NCBI GenBank assembly: GCA_037577475.1
Contig: CM075204.1
Span: 6,318,855-6,382,854 of the forward strand
DNA: 64,000 bases
From: Chaunax sp. Z400
Lineage: Eukaryota > Chordata > Actinopteri > Lophiiformes > Chaunacidae
Direction: 5' to 3'
Part shown: piece by piece, positions 1 through 11,415 of the stretch
How positions within the stretch are numbered: the first letter of the stretch is position 1
How the letters are laid out: each line of letters opens with the position of its first letter
The notes under the pieces: model-generated
The model's database searches: none
The model's input: the letters and a program-made list of their open reading frames with translations, nothing else
What the model was told of the DNA's origin: nothing
Made by a program: the position numbers and the translations under genes

Positions 1-660
1 GGACATACAGTCATTTGAATGAGATGAGAAGATTGATGCCACTCTCATGTCACTAAAAGCTCCCAGGATCTTTTTCTTCTTTAGGCATTATTCAAATCAC
101 AATCAGAAAAGGATGAAAACAAAGATATCAAATAAATCAACTAGAAAAAAAACCAATCAAATACTTATAGAAATTAGTAACATAATCAAACAACATAATC
201 CTAGCAACATCAAAAGTTGAATCAAACATATAAGTCACATATCATGAACTCTACTCTATAGAGAAATAAAAAGTAGAAAACTAGTATGTAACTCATTTAG
301 GATTAAGTTCATGTTACTCATTGGCCAGAATTTGTGTTGATACACAAAAAACAAAGAAGAGATTGATTGAAAAGAGAGGTTAAACGCACAGTTTTGGAAG
401 AGACAGTCACATTCATGAATGTGTCTGAGATAAAGTAGGGTCTGTCAATCAGCATCATCATCATCATCATTTGGGGGAAAATGGTCCTTGCTGGCTCTTA
501 AAAAAAGCTTGATTTTTTTTCTTTTCTTTTGGACAGATCCAGACTCCATGCTTAGAGGATAGATGCTGTAAGTTAAGCTGACCAGCTGCCTTAATGGACA
601 GATATGAGAGGAGTATAAATCTTTTTGGCTAACTCTCCACAAAATGTGGAACTATTCCTT
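1..660. other. AT-rich non-coding start of window with repeat remnant
   Basis: I see no gene here. The first 55 bases contain the words GATGAGAAGATTGATGCCAC and CTCTCATGTC, which match the core of a very common teleost short dispersed repeat. Related pieces occur at about 2,810-2,945 and 34,690-34,725. The rest is AT-rich single-copy-looking sequence. Open frames near 450-640 lack any recognisable domain. Confidence 0.4.
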
Positions 661-1485
661 TGAAAAAAGTGGGTATGAGTAAACTATGAGGCATGATAAA
701 TTCTCATTATTCTCATTAAAAGGCCAGTATCAGCAAACCAACAAGTCAGTCAAACTTATTTCTGCACAGCCGATGGTAAATCCTCCTCTTTCCCAACCAT
801 TCCATGATTTCCGCACCTTCATCCAACCTTTTTTCTGCTATCTTTCTTTCACTTCTTCATCTCTCATTTCACCTTGCTCTGCTTGGTTCTCCGTGTCCTT
901 TTGTTTTTGTAATATTTATACTGAACATTTTAGAACTCGCAGAAGCCCACATCACAGATGTTTTAGTTGCAACGCACATACAGAGGTGTATAATGTGTGT
1001 GTTTGTGTGGACATGTATGGTGTTAAGATGCATTGGCCCACACGGTGTACATGGATGTATCCTGAGTTGGATTTTTTTTTTTTTTATTGGCCCCCCGACG
1101 TGCACGAGACAGACACTAGAAAGAGATTGGTGCACTTAAAACACATTTTAGCATGTGAGCTTTGATTTGAAAGAGATGTTAAACCATTTCACTTGAGTGG
1201 GTGTTTTATCCATTGGAGCACAGGGAGAAATTAAATGGGGTGAATCAAAAAAAAAGCCTATATTGTAATGTTTTTAATAATAAAAAGATATATAACAAGT
1301 TGAGATAAACTACCTGCAAGTAACAGATTGTTACTTTAGAGAGAAATGTATGTGATGTAACTAATATTTGGAACTTTAATTGCACTTGAATTTTATATTT
1401 TAAACTGTAGGAAAAAAAAGTTCTACGTTGCGTATTTGTTTCCTTTTTTGTGTTGTTGTGAAATGTGCCACGTATGGCGGCAATG

Positions 1486-1506
1486 AGAGAGAGAGAGAGA
1501 GAGAGA
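1486..1506. repeat. (GA)n microsatellite
   Basis: A short perfect GA run of about 10 units. Flanking sequence up to 2,360 is non-coding with no recognisable domain in any frame. Confidence 0.85.
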
Positions 1507-2370
1507 CAGCTGACAGAGAGACTCCTGTTGTTGCTCCCACTCTGTAGCCTGCAGTTTATCTCACAGCTTCAAGTCGTATTCGTTCAGACTGAGAGGAAAC
1601 AGGTGGTTCGGCATCTCGAACGCGGAGACTGTAAACTAATGCGCACAGAGGGAAGAGTTTCACCACCACTATAGTTTGTGTTTCACTGCCCAGTCTTGCT
1701 TCGTCCTGCAAACATGTCCTGTAGCTGCCAGAGAGAAGAAGCATCAACTGGTATGATGGCATTATACATACATACATACATACTACTACAGTACAGTAAA
1801 AAAACCTACGTATTCACCCACATGCAATCTCTTTACATTAAATAGGAAGTATAGTGTGTATGCTATGCTTTTATAACCCAACTAAATGTTTTTGTGTCAT
1901 TCCAATTGGTACTAATATGTCTATGAAATCCTATACCACATATTGAAGATGGACTCTATATCTGCACAAAGTGAATGGAGTTAAAAACGTGTACGGTGTG
2001 ACGTGAGTGTTGGTCTGGAGGTGAATGTAGTGGCAGGGACACTGTCGGAAAAGAGGCATCTGCTATCTGAGTGTCTGTGTGTGTCCGTAGCACTTGCAGC
2101 TTCAGCTGCCAGTGAACTTTATCTGTGTTTGTGTTGTTCGTTAAGAAGCTTCCCCTAACGGGGTAAAAAAAAAATAAAAAAAAGTCCCTTATTGGCTCCT
2201 ATAGAGGCTCCTTTTAACTGTCATTCATAGAAAGGGGAAGCTTTTAGTCTTTGTGTTGAGCACAAGGAAGACAAGATAGTGTCAGTGCTAATTTAGAGCT
2301 AATCAGAGCTATGAATGGTTACAGATGAAAGCACCAGACTGAAGGTTTTGCATGTTTTAACTGATTAATA

Positions 2371-2665
2371 GAACAGTTCGTCCCAAAAATGAAAATTCAG
2401 TCATTATGTACAGTTTCTTAGTCCACTAACAGGGTGCACACTTATTCAGACTAGTTTAAACTTGCCTTGAGTTGTTCCATATGAGCTGTATGGAGTCACT
2501 GATTGTTTTTGGTTGTTTTATTACATTTTAAAAGTCCCCATCTCCTTCAGTTGTTCAGCAGAATGCTGCAACATTTGCTGTGCAGCTACAGAAATGTTTT
2601 AAGCACTAAGAAATGTTACTTTCCATCATCATGAAGGTGAGGATATAATGACTGGCTTCTCATTC
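2371..2665 (+). mobile_element. MITE-like dispersed repeat, copy 1 (GAACAGTTC family)
   Basis: The left end reads GAACAGTTCGTCCCAAAAAT. This is the inverted counterpart of the right end of the copy at 25,548-25,742, which reads GGGTGAACTGTTCCTTTA. Shared internal words are ATGGAGTCA, AGAATGCTGCAA, CTAAGAAATG and AACTTTCCAT-like TACTTTCCAT. The inverted ends point to a non-autonomous DNA transposon. The right end of this copy is lost after about 2,665. The family is common in teleosts from memory; the superfamily is not assigned. Confidence 0.6.
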
Positions 2666-2809
2666 CTGGCTCTAATGTTAGCTGTGAACTGTGTACACTT
2701 CCTAGTATTTTACAGAGTGTAGGATTTCAGGTTTCCTGCTTTCCAGCCAGTTTATCGTTCCAGTTCCTTTCAGTGCACTCTGAAAAATCATTGTGTAGAG
2801 ACGTGCAAA

Positions 2810-2945
2810 ACAACCTGAAGACATAAACAGAAGACTGATAACAGTACAGGTGAAGCCAGCTGCACATTAGCTTAGCTTAGCAGAAGGAATGAACCATTCA
2901 GCACCTCTGAACTCACTAATTAGCATGTTAAATGTAGATTGTTAC
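2810..2945 (+). repeat. Teleost short dispersed repeat fragment (TTAGCTTAGCTTAGC family)
   Basis: The stretch contains AGCCAGCTGCACATTAGCTT, the AGCTTAGC doublet, CAGCACCTCTGAACTCACTA and ATTAGCATGTTA, in the order expected for a widespread teleost repeat. The 5' words of the same family occur at 1-55 and 34,690. No coding content is seen. Confidence 0.45.
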
Positions 2946-4073
2946 ATCATGATCCGTCACAGTCAGTTTGTGAGCAGCGACTATCTTCTCTCCTCACTGT
3001 TTGTTTTGGGACATGTCTGAAAATGATTTAGCTGTTGAGCTCAACTTTGTAAACTAATCCCCTAACCAGGGAATCCCCCTCCACCCAAATAAATAAAATG
3101 AGAGGTCTGTGGTGTCAGGATGTCAACAGAGAGGATATAAATGTAGGACCTGGCCATCTGTGACATCATCACGTTAGTTAATGATGGTGCTGAGTAACTA
3201 AATGTGTGCCAGAGCAGAGTAAAGGAGAGTTAGTGATGATGTAACCAGTTTTCATTAAAGAAAACCTATGGTCTCCCATAAAACACCTGATAATGTCCCC
3301 TCTAAGGACCACCGGGAGCAGAGGGGATTTTAATGTTAACATCACACATAAATTGATGATATACCTTCTAATAATAATGAACTCAGACCTCAGAGTTTGC
3401 TTTCTTGGTTATGGGCCTGTTTTAAATGCAACACGCTGGCATCATTCTGTCTATGTCCAAATTGAACCATTTCTTTTCTTCTGGACCTGATGTTTGAATC
3501 ACAAACCTTCTCTGTGCAGCAGTTACATCTTTCAAATCTAGGATGTTGGAATATTCCTAAACACGGCACCAATAAAATAAAAAGGTGTGAAAAGGTGTCG
3601 TCATGTTTTTCATGTCTCCAGACTGAAATGACACTATTATGGCTGGAAGGTAGGAAATCCATCTAAATCTTGTTCTTTGGCTAAACATCTGTACTTAATG
3701 GTTGTATGGTCCTGCACAGCACTGAGCTGGTCAATGTTAAGGGTTTTATTTCAAAAGAAGATATGAAATAGTCTGGCTAATAATCACCCCTTTGAAATAA
3801 ATGCTTTAACCCAAATGTCAGTCTGGCTGCTGGATAATTTCCCGAAATAAAAGCATTCAGTCTTGAGGTAGGGTTCCAGGCCTTGCCAAATAGCTGCCAC
3901 ACAGACATATTATGGTCCGGTCTACTTCCTGTTTGAGGTGGGCACTGTTCAATACGAGTGTTATGAAATGAAATGCTCTAAAATTTATAATTGACTGTTT
4001 TTTTTTGTTTTTTTTTGTTTCCTGAGAATGTATTCTATTGTGGTTGAGTGTGTGAGAGACTGTGAGAATGAAC

Positions 4074-4180
4074 GTGTGTGTGTGTGTGTCTGTGTGTGTG
4101 TGTGTGTCTGTGTGTGTGTGTCTGTGTGTGTGTGTGTGTGTGTCTGTGTGTGTGTGTCTGTGTGTGTGTCTGTGTGTGTG
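4074..4180. repeat. Interrupted (TG)n microsatellite, 107 bp
   Basis: TG units are broken at intervals by TC dinucleotides, giving CTGTGTG blocks of differing length. The open frames across it translate to Val-Cys-Val-Cys or Thr-His repeats and are not genes. Confidence 0.95.
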
Positions 4181-6540
4181 AGCAGTGGGTTGTTGTGCCG
4201 GGTGCCTGTGATAGAGAACGAGACTGTGTATGTATGTACTTTAGTCCAATTTGTAGAGGAATAATTTTAATGTTTGTGTTAGTTGTACCCAAAGAGAGAA
4301 ACTGTAACACAGTGTTGTGCCATTGTTTGGTCCATGAAACTCCATTACTGAACAAATTAAATAAAACAGTAGCAGAAAACAGACTCATGTTTCCTCTTTT
4401 GTGTGGAGGTTCTTCCAATCTGAAACGGGCACAGAGGATCCTTGTATCTGCTCATTCCATCTTCGCTCAGATGTGGCTCCGTGTGCCGTTAACACAGAAC
4501 CGGCCTGAAGTACGCCGCCGTAAAATTAAGCTGACACTGCTGATAATTACCGTTATCTTCAAGAGACACAATCTGAGCAGTGGATCTGGAGGATACACCA
4601 GAAACACTCATCCTCTCTGGGATGGTTTCTTTTAGTCTCACTCAGGAGGAGATTTGGACATGAGATAACCTGGTTGAACTGCTGTCTGCTATCAACACTT
4701 CCTGTGAATGTTCTCTGACCGAAGAGACATCTGTTTCCAGGAGTTTATGAGTCCTGCTGGTGGCTCAGCTCATCTTCTCCTGTTACAACTTCATTGCATC
4801 ATGAATGACAGCAGAAAGCTAATGAGAAAAATCATAAACATGAACAGATCCATTGTCATATTTTACATTTTTTATAGGTTATCTTGATGTTTTTAAATTT
4901 TCACTTTGTTTTACATCTTTTATTATGATTCTGTTTTACAGAATACAGACCTGTCAGCCAGTGCATTTTGACATCAAAGTAAGCCGACACGATTTGTCAC
5001 TTTAAACTATGCAGAAAGCTGGCGGCGCCTGTGGGTTCAGTTCTAAAGTCTAAACACAAGAGGCAGCAGTGCTTAGCCTGCCGAAAAGCAACAGAAGAAG
5101 AAGAAGAAATCAACCACTTATGGTGCTGGGTTCAAGCGCGGATCATTGACAAATATATCAAACGTTTCAAGAGATCGAAAGCGACATGAATCCAGTTTTA
5201 TCTCGTTGGCCCTCCTCACTTTGTTCGGCCGATGCCCCCAAAGAGTTGTTTTTATTAACTCCTTTGCAGCAAACGAGCTGAAGTGGAGCGTGACACTCCT
5301 GACCTTACAGTCTATGTTAGGAGGAGGCTGTAGGTTCTCTACTTGGCGCCGACACAGCCGTGCACAGCTGCTGTGTCCAGACTGGGGTGTGGTTCTGACA
5401 TGCAGATGACATGAGGTCTGTGTTAGCACATGCACTCATCAGAATAAGAAAAAGAATACCAACATGACCGTGTCTTACACTTTTTACTTTCCTTTGTTTA
5501 ATATTTTATTTCCTTTTCATGCACTAAAGCATTTACCCAAGTTCTACCGGTCACTTCAGAGTGTGACCAATCAAATATAATATATAAATCTTCCATACTT
5601 TATTCTTTAACTCCACCATCTAAAAATGTAGAAAAACACAGTATGATGGCATAATATGATTTAGTAAAGTGTTGTAGACTTTATTCTTTTACTGTGTGTG
5701 AGCTGAGTGTTTTTATTTCACTGCTACACTCCTCCCTGTCAGTTCGACACCAACACAGTAGGAAATATGCTCCAGGAAATAAATCTGTCATCTGAGAAAC
5801 TTGGTGTTCTCCTCCTCGTTTCATATTCTTTTCCACAGAGCAGCAGTTCAATAGTGCATCACTGCAGAGACATCTGCAAAAAGAATGAACACATGAGCTT
5901 GGATTACAGAGTAATCAGTGTATTTACCCAGATGTAAATGCCTTATAACTCCGACTGACAGTGATCGCCTCTTTTAATCATTGAGTTCACAGCCTGTTTA
6001 GAATATTACTGTAACTTCTCAGCGGCTTCGTTGTTGGTCATTAATCATGTTTGACAAGCAGATCTGATATTTCCTACGTGATCTTTCCAGGATGTCCAAT
6101 CAGCAGCCGGCATCTACAGGCAAATATGACGGTGCCAGATGCTCAGATTACTCTGCCTTTGCTATCTTGTTGCCTTTCCTCCATCAGTTTCTCTGCTGAA
6201 AGTTCACTGGATACAAAGTGATGAAGACGGAACAGAAATGTGACAAAATCACCACTGCTTGGTCTAATTACCTGATTAATCTGGTGCATATACAGTGGAG
6301 CAGGGTAATTATTCTATTATGTACCTTTCAAAAGATATTCTGACACAGGGAAAAAAGACAGGAACCTGCTTATTGACGATGCTTCTTCTCTGCCTTTATA
6401 TATTATTGTTTGTTTTTTCTTGTACTCTTTTCAGGATTCTTCATGTCAATCTCCAGCCTCTCTGCAATTTCTCCTATTTCTCCTCACTGTTTACTGAGAC
6501 GAAGCTTAAAGGAACATCAGGAAACCCTTGTTCTTATGTG
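4181..6540. other. Non-coding stretch, no gene seen
   Basis: No exon-like or conserved domain sequence is visible. A small GAA-rich run (about 5,090-5,108) follows a GC-richer segment at 5,020-5,085 that resembles a DNA-transposon end, but I cannot define its borders. Confidence 0.35.
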
Positions 6541-6620
6541 TGAATAAATGTATATAAATGAATAAATAATAATAATATAATGAATGAATGAATAAATATA
6601 ATGAATAAATGAATGTGTGA
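6541..6620. repeat. AATGAATA-type simple repeat
   Basis: About 80 bp of imperfect AATG/AATA units. It abuts the 3' end of the antisense LINE remnant (about 6,640). On the minus strand it therefore sits where a LINE 3' terminal simple-repeat tail would be, and it may have expanded from that tail. Confidence 0.75.
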
Positions 6621-6639
6621 ATCCCTGTCCTCAACTTAA

Positions 6640-8050
6640 AGTTCAACTTCATTGTCATTTTACCAAACAACGGTTGAATCAGAGAGCATTTCCCAAAAAA
6701 TGTAAAAAGGAAATAATAATAAAATAAGATATAATAAATATCAGCACAGGTATAGCTAAAGATGCAGCCTAACTAATCTAAAACATCTTCTGGGTTTTGG
6801 CCTGATGCCTGATGGCAAATGGTCAAATAATTTGTGGGGAGTATTTGAGGGGTCCCTGAAGATGTTCTGCACTTTGTGCAGGCATCTGTTCAGGAACTCT
6901 TCCTGAACAGAGGGTAGGAAGACCTCAGTCATCCTCTCTGTTCCTCTACCTACCCTCTGCAAGCCGTCTGTGTCAGCCACTGTGCAGCTGGAGAACCAGG
7001 TGGTGAGAGATGCCTGTTTCAGTTTCCTCAGAAAGTGCAGTCTCTGCAGGGCCCACGTAACAGTCCCTGCGGTGTTCCTTGAAACACGTGGGACTGTCTG
7101 AGATCTGCACTCTGAGGAACGTGATGTTCTCCACTCTCTCCACTGTGGAGCCATTATTCTGAGAGATGTTGGCTCAGGCTGCGACCCTCTGAAGTGGACT
7201 ATCTGTGACAGGTGTCACAGCCCCCTCTAGGTGTCCCACCACTGTGGCATCGTCTGCAAATATGTTGATCAGGTTCCCCTTGAATCTGGCAGTGTAACAG
7301 GTGTATACCCAATGATTGGCTGAGCACACAGCCTTGAGGGGATCCAGTGCTAACCGTGATTGAGTCATCGATCTCGATGCCAACATGAACTGACTGTGGT
7401 CTCTCCGTCAGGACATCCAGAGACCCGTGGCAGTCTTGAAGCCAAGCAGGAAAAGTTTCTCCATTGGCGTCCATTGGCTGAAGTTGGCGTACAGGATTCT
7501 GGCAGAGGTGTCTTCATTGTTCAGGTGAGCAGTGTGTGCAGCGTGGATATTCCGTCCTCCATAGAATGGTTGGGGGTATGAGCAAACTGCAATGGATCCA
7601 GCGTTGAGGGGAGGCTGGCTGTGATGTGAGGCGTTCAAAACCCTTCATCCCTGTGGAGGTCAGAGTGACGGGACGGTCATCATTCAGGTGTGCTATTGGG
7701 ATTATTGTGGAGGTTTTGAAGCAAGAGGGGACAAAGGCTTGACTGAGTGAGATTTAAAGATGCCTGTTAGCATATCTACTAGCTAGTCAACACATTCATG
7801 GAGCAAATGGCCTGGGATGATGTCGGGACCTTCGTGGGTTGACATCCTCTGCATGTCCAGTGTATCAGTGACGGTGAGAAGGGACTGGATTCCCCGTCAC
7901 ATCCATCTGGTGTCCTCTGTGTCACAGAGGAGGCGTATTTTTCACACCTAGACAGGTTTCGCTCACTTAATCCCTTTTGAGAGCTCAGTCCTGGCTGAGT
8001 CCTGAACCTTGTCCCCCAATCTGTAGGCTCCACCACAGGCCTTCAAGTAG
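6640..8050 (-). pseudogene. LINE reverse-transcriptase remnant (Rex1/L2-like), antisense
   Basis: A dead 3' part of a non-LTR retrotransposon ORF2 on the minus strand. Reading from 8,050 downward there are weak matches to the segment before the fingers (GDKVQ..TEL), then IPGHLLHEC-like residues near 7,800. The palm motif TGSPQGCVLS lies around 7,330-7,350, and the FADDATVV catalytic box around 7,250 in another frame. The thumb and tail block RLHFLRKLKQASL lies near 7,040, followed by SSCTVAD, FLNRCLHKVQNIFRDPS and LFDHLPSG. The minus-strand 3' end has an ATGACAATGAAG-like terminus near 6,645-6,660, typical of this group. Frameshifts and stops separate all blocks, so no enzyme can be made. Clade (Rex1, L2 or CR1-like) is uncertain. 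Confidence 0.8.
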
Positions 8051-11050
8051 CAGACGCACCTGTGATGTCATCCGTGGTTTGTGTTTACCATGTGCGTCCT
8101 CATGTGTGAATAGCATCCTTGTCTTAGCTCCCTTGGTATGAATGGTCTCCTCATTTCTTCTCCCATTGTCTCATCTGGTTGAGGTCCCAGGTGTCCTATG
8201 CAGCCACATCTTCCATGGTTGCATTTACATTTTTTTTGTCTGTCCTGGAAAAGTGGTCCCTGCTCTGCTCTCTTGATGTCCCAGCTCCTCCTGTTGTTTC
8301 TATTTTAAAGATTTTTGTCCTTATACAAATCAAAGGTCTTAAGATGTTTATATTAATGTTCTTGTCTTGAAAGGATGAAGACATGGACTCACATACGGTA
8401 GTGGGGTATTTAGGTCTTGTAGGAATGTAGAATCCTTCACAATAAAGTTATTTTCCCATTTTATATTACATTAGTACACCTTACCATGCCAACAGTTGCT
8501 GTACAAAGGGGCAGAAGGTGACTGGTAGTCATAGATTCATATGATAGATTTGAATTAAAAGAGAAATGGACCAGCAGATGGCAGACTCACTCCAACCTGA
8601 GCCTCTTAAAGCTGCCACTCCAGCCTCAGGCACACTGGTTACGATGCAGTGTTTGCCTTCCAGACTGTAGTCTGTTTGTTTAGCTCATTACCAGTTTAAA
8701 TCCCAGTCTGATCACCTGCAGATAAACAGGAGCAGAGGTGGTGTAACGCTAAAAAGCTGTCATTTGATTGATTATCCCTTTCACAGCTGATTGATAATTC
8801 TTCTTTCCATTTCACTGAAGCTTCTCAATGATCATCAAAATACGTTTTATTGGTCTGTTTGTCTATCAAAACAAAGGGGATGATATTTACAGCTCCTCAG
8901 TGATATTATGACAGTGAAATGTTGAACAGGATAAATGGGTAGGGAAGGTGAATGGATGGATGGTAATCATGGTTTCTTATCTGAAAGTATATCAAGGATC
9001 AAACTACAGCAAAAAACCTGGACAAAGTCAAAAAGAGACTGAATCACTGGTTCAGTAAAATCATCGGCCAATTACAGGAAAAACAATAGAAAAAAAATCA
9101 TAACCATAAAAAAGATTTTTATGTTCCAGATTTGTATATTAGGTAATTATTACTTTGCTTTTCAATGATCCAGATTTATTTATTGTTTTTTGTGTATGGA
9201 CATTTTTCCTTAATGTGCACAAATCTGTTTGTTTTTTTGTTGTCATCCAGCAGCAGTAACAGAATGAGGAGAGATGATAACAGCAGATCATCAGCTGATG
9301 TCTGGTTCTCAGACTCTTTCATTAGATTCTCCAAGTAATTCCTGAAAGCTGTCCTGTATCTGACATCACCCGAGTTTCTATGTAATATTTCCATCATTTT
9401 AAAATATGTCGTCTTTTTTTGTTTGTTTGTTTTTTGCTATTGTTGGTGATGCAAACCAAATCTTAATTAATCAATTATCACTTTTTCCTCCTCCAAGCTA
9501 TCATTATTATATAACATTTTGGATATCCACTATCTGTCATAGATGCGGTCGTTATAACAGCAGCTTTAACAGGAAAATGATGCAGACACAATAATTTAGT
9601 ACTTTTACTTTTGATACTTTTAGTACATGTTGTTGACAAAGCTTCTGTAGTTTTACTCGAGTAGGATTTCAAAAACAGTATTTTGATATAAATGTACTGC
9701 TGTTGAATTAATTTAAATTTAAATATAATTTTAATTTGATGAGTGTAGGTAGAAAATTGCACACAAATTATCCAGTGCAGTGTATTAAAGTTAATATAAC
9801 TGAATGCTGTTTCCTGGTTTAGACTGGCTTCCTTTAACACCAGTATGAGCATAAACACTCTGAGCATCATAACCACCATAGAAAAGGGTGACATCCAGGT
9901 TAGGGAAGAGGATGCTTCAGTAATGTCTCATAATGTCTTTGTTTAATATTCATCCTTTATCTCATTTTTTTCTCAAACTAAGGCTAAAATTCAGTTTCTG
10001 GAATAAGACGATTCCACTTTTCCTCCGTCTCTTTCTGTTACGTCTCCCTTCCAGGGATTTGGAGAAATAATTTTCAGGCCCAGCATCATAAAATGAGAGA
10101 GAAGAGGCAGATTCCTGCTCCGACATCAAGAAAATAACACTCGAAATGAATGAAAAGAGTTTGAACATATATGACTGTATAGTGGCTGAGTTATTTTTAG
10201 GGGCTTAATGGTAGATTCAATGATTTGTTAATATAGATTTTTTTTAAGTGTGTCAAATCCAAATTATAGTCGGTCCCTTGAGGATATCATAGAGACAAAA
10301 TGAGACGAGCTGAAACCATAAGTCCAGTAATCGAGTCGATCCTCTGCAGGCAGCAGAAACTCTCCTAATTAAGTTTTAAGCAACATTTTTAAACGTTCCC
10401 CGGTTCCAGACACTGGTTGGTATTCTTTGTTCTACAGTCACCTGAATGTCTGAATGTGAGTTGGTCAAAACAATGTCCAAATATTTCAACATGGTTTTTA
10501 GGAAACTGTGACAATCATTTCTCAGTATGTTAAAAACCAGATGATTATAGATTAATTGTAATTGGGATCAATAAATCTCAGATTAGTTGTTAATGAAAAT
10601 AATATTTAGTTTGACTCTTGACTAATCCAGTCTTCAAATCAGAGGTGCAGTAGTTATAACAGCTTAGTAACATCATAAAATCGTACATTTTTACCATGTT
10701 TACTTGTTGACATTACTGTTGTTTACATAGTACCAACACCATCATGATATCTCCGGTCCAGCACACCTGATCAGTATATAATATAAATGTATAAAGGTCT
10801 TGTTTCATGTTCTTCCCTGAAAACGAGCTGAGATCGATGAGTTTCACGGATCCCACAGACCCCAGAACCAAACTGTAAGTACAGATCTGAAAACTTCTTC
10901 CTCCAACAAATGAATACATTTAATGTTTTTTGTCACATTATATTAATGGCAGCTTCACAACAGCCTTCAATCATCGTGTCGGAAAATAAGAATATATCAA
11001 TAGAATATGTGAAAGAATGACATTTGACAGCCTGCTGGTTGATTTAGGGA
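8051..11050. other. Non-coding upstream DNA
   Basis: No gene is recognised. Around 9,597-9,700 there are TAGTACTTTTACTTTTGATA-like words that resemble a common teleost repeat built on 'tacttttactt' motifs; a second trace is near 27,366-27,420. Frames such as the one at 9,478-9,894 on the minus strand have no domain and atypical composition for a protein. Confidence 0.35.
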
Positions 11051-11059
11051 TGATGGACT

Positions 11060-11223
11060 CAGGACCTCAGTGTTACTCCTGGACACGGCCGTGCGCGGTG
11101 GCCTCAGCGGGACTCCTAAACGCCGCCGTGGATGAGCTGTGAGGAGGCGCGCAGCAGCTCTCGGTCCTCCCTCTGTCCTCGTCGTACCGCTCACCGGTAA
11201 TACGGTGGGCAGGACTGATCCGT

Positions 11224-11256
<33 letters not shown>

Positions 11257-11415
11257 GAGGGAGGTAGGGAGAGAGAGAGAGAGAGAGAGGAAACACATCT
11301 CTCCAGCGGTGCACCACGGGGTGCGCATTCAAACTGACCAGCGCGTCTCTCGCACAGCGCAGACATCATCCTCTCCACAGAGAGCAGCCTCACCGCAGCT
11401 GACTACAGGAGCCGG
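11060..11415 (+). promoter_or_regulatory. mpped1: Candidate mpped1 promoter and 5'UTR exon
   Basis: This is the most CpG-rich block upstream of the gene: I count 11 CpGs in about 85 bases from 11,080 to 11,165, in a window that is otherwise CpG-poor. It is followed by a 66-bp GA tract (11,224-11,289), a GC-rich segment, and the donor-like GCCG|GTAGGT at 11,411-11,420. The first coding exon starts only 4 bases upstream of its ATG, so at least one upstream 5'UTR exon must exist, and this block is the best candidate on the plus strand. The start site, the exon limits and the link to the gene are inferred; a different first exon nearer 18 kb or upstream of the window is possible. Confidence 0.4.
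11224..11289. repeat. (GA)n microsatellite within the CpG-rich block
   Basis: GA units with interruptions (CGAGAGGAGGGAGGTAGGGA) inside the putative 5'UTR exon. GA tracts near vertebrate promoters can bind GAGA-type factors, but nothing here shows that directly. Confidence 0.9.
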
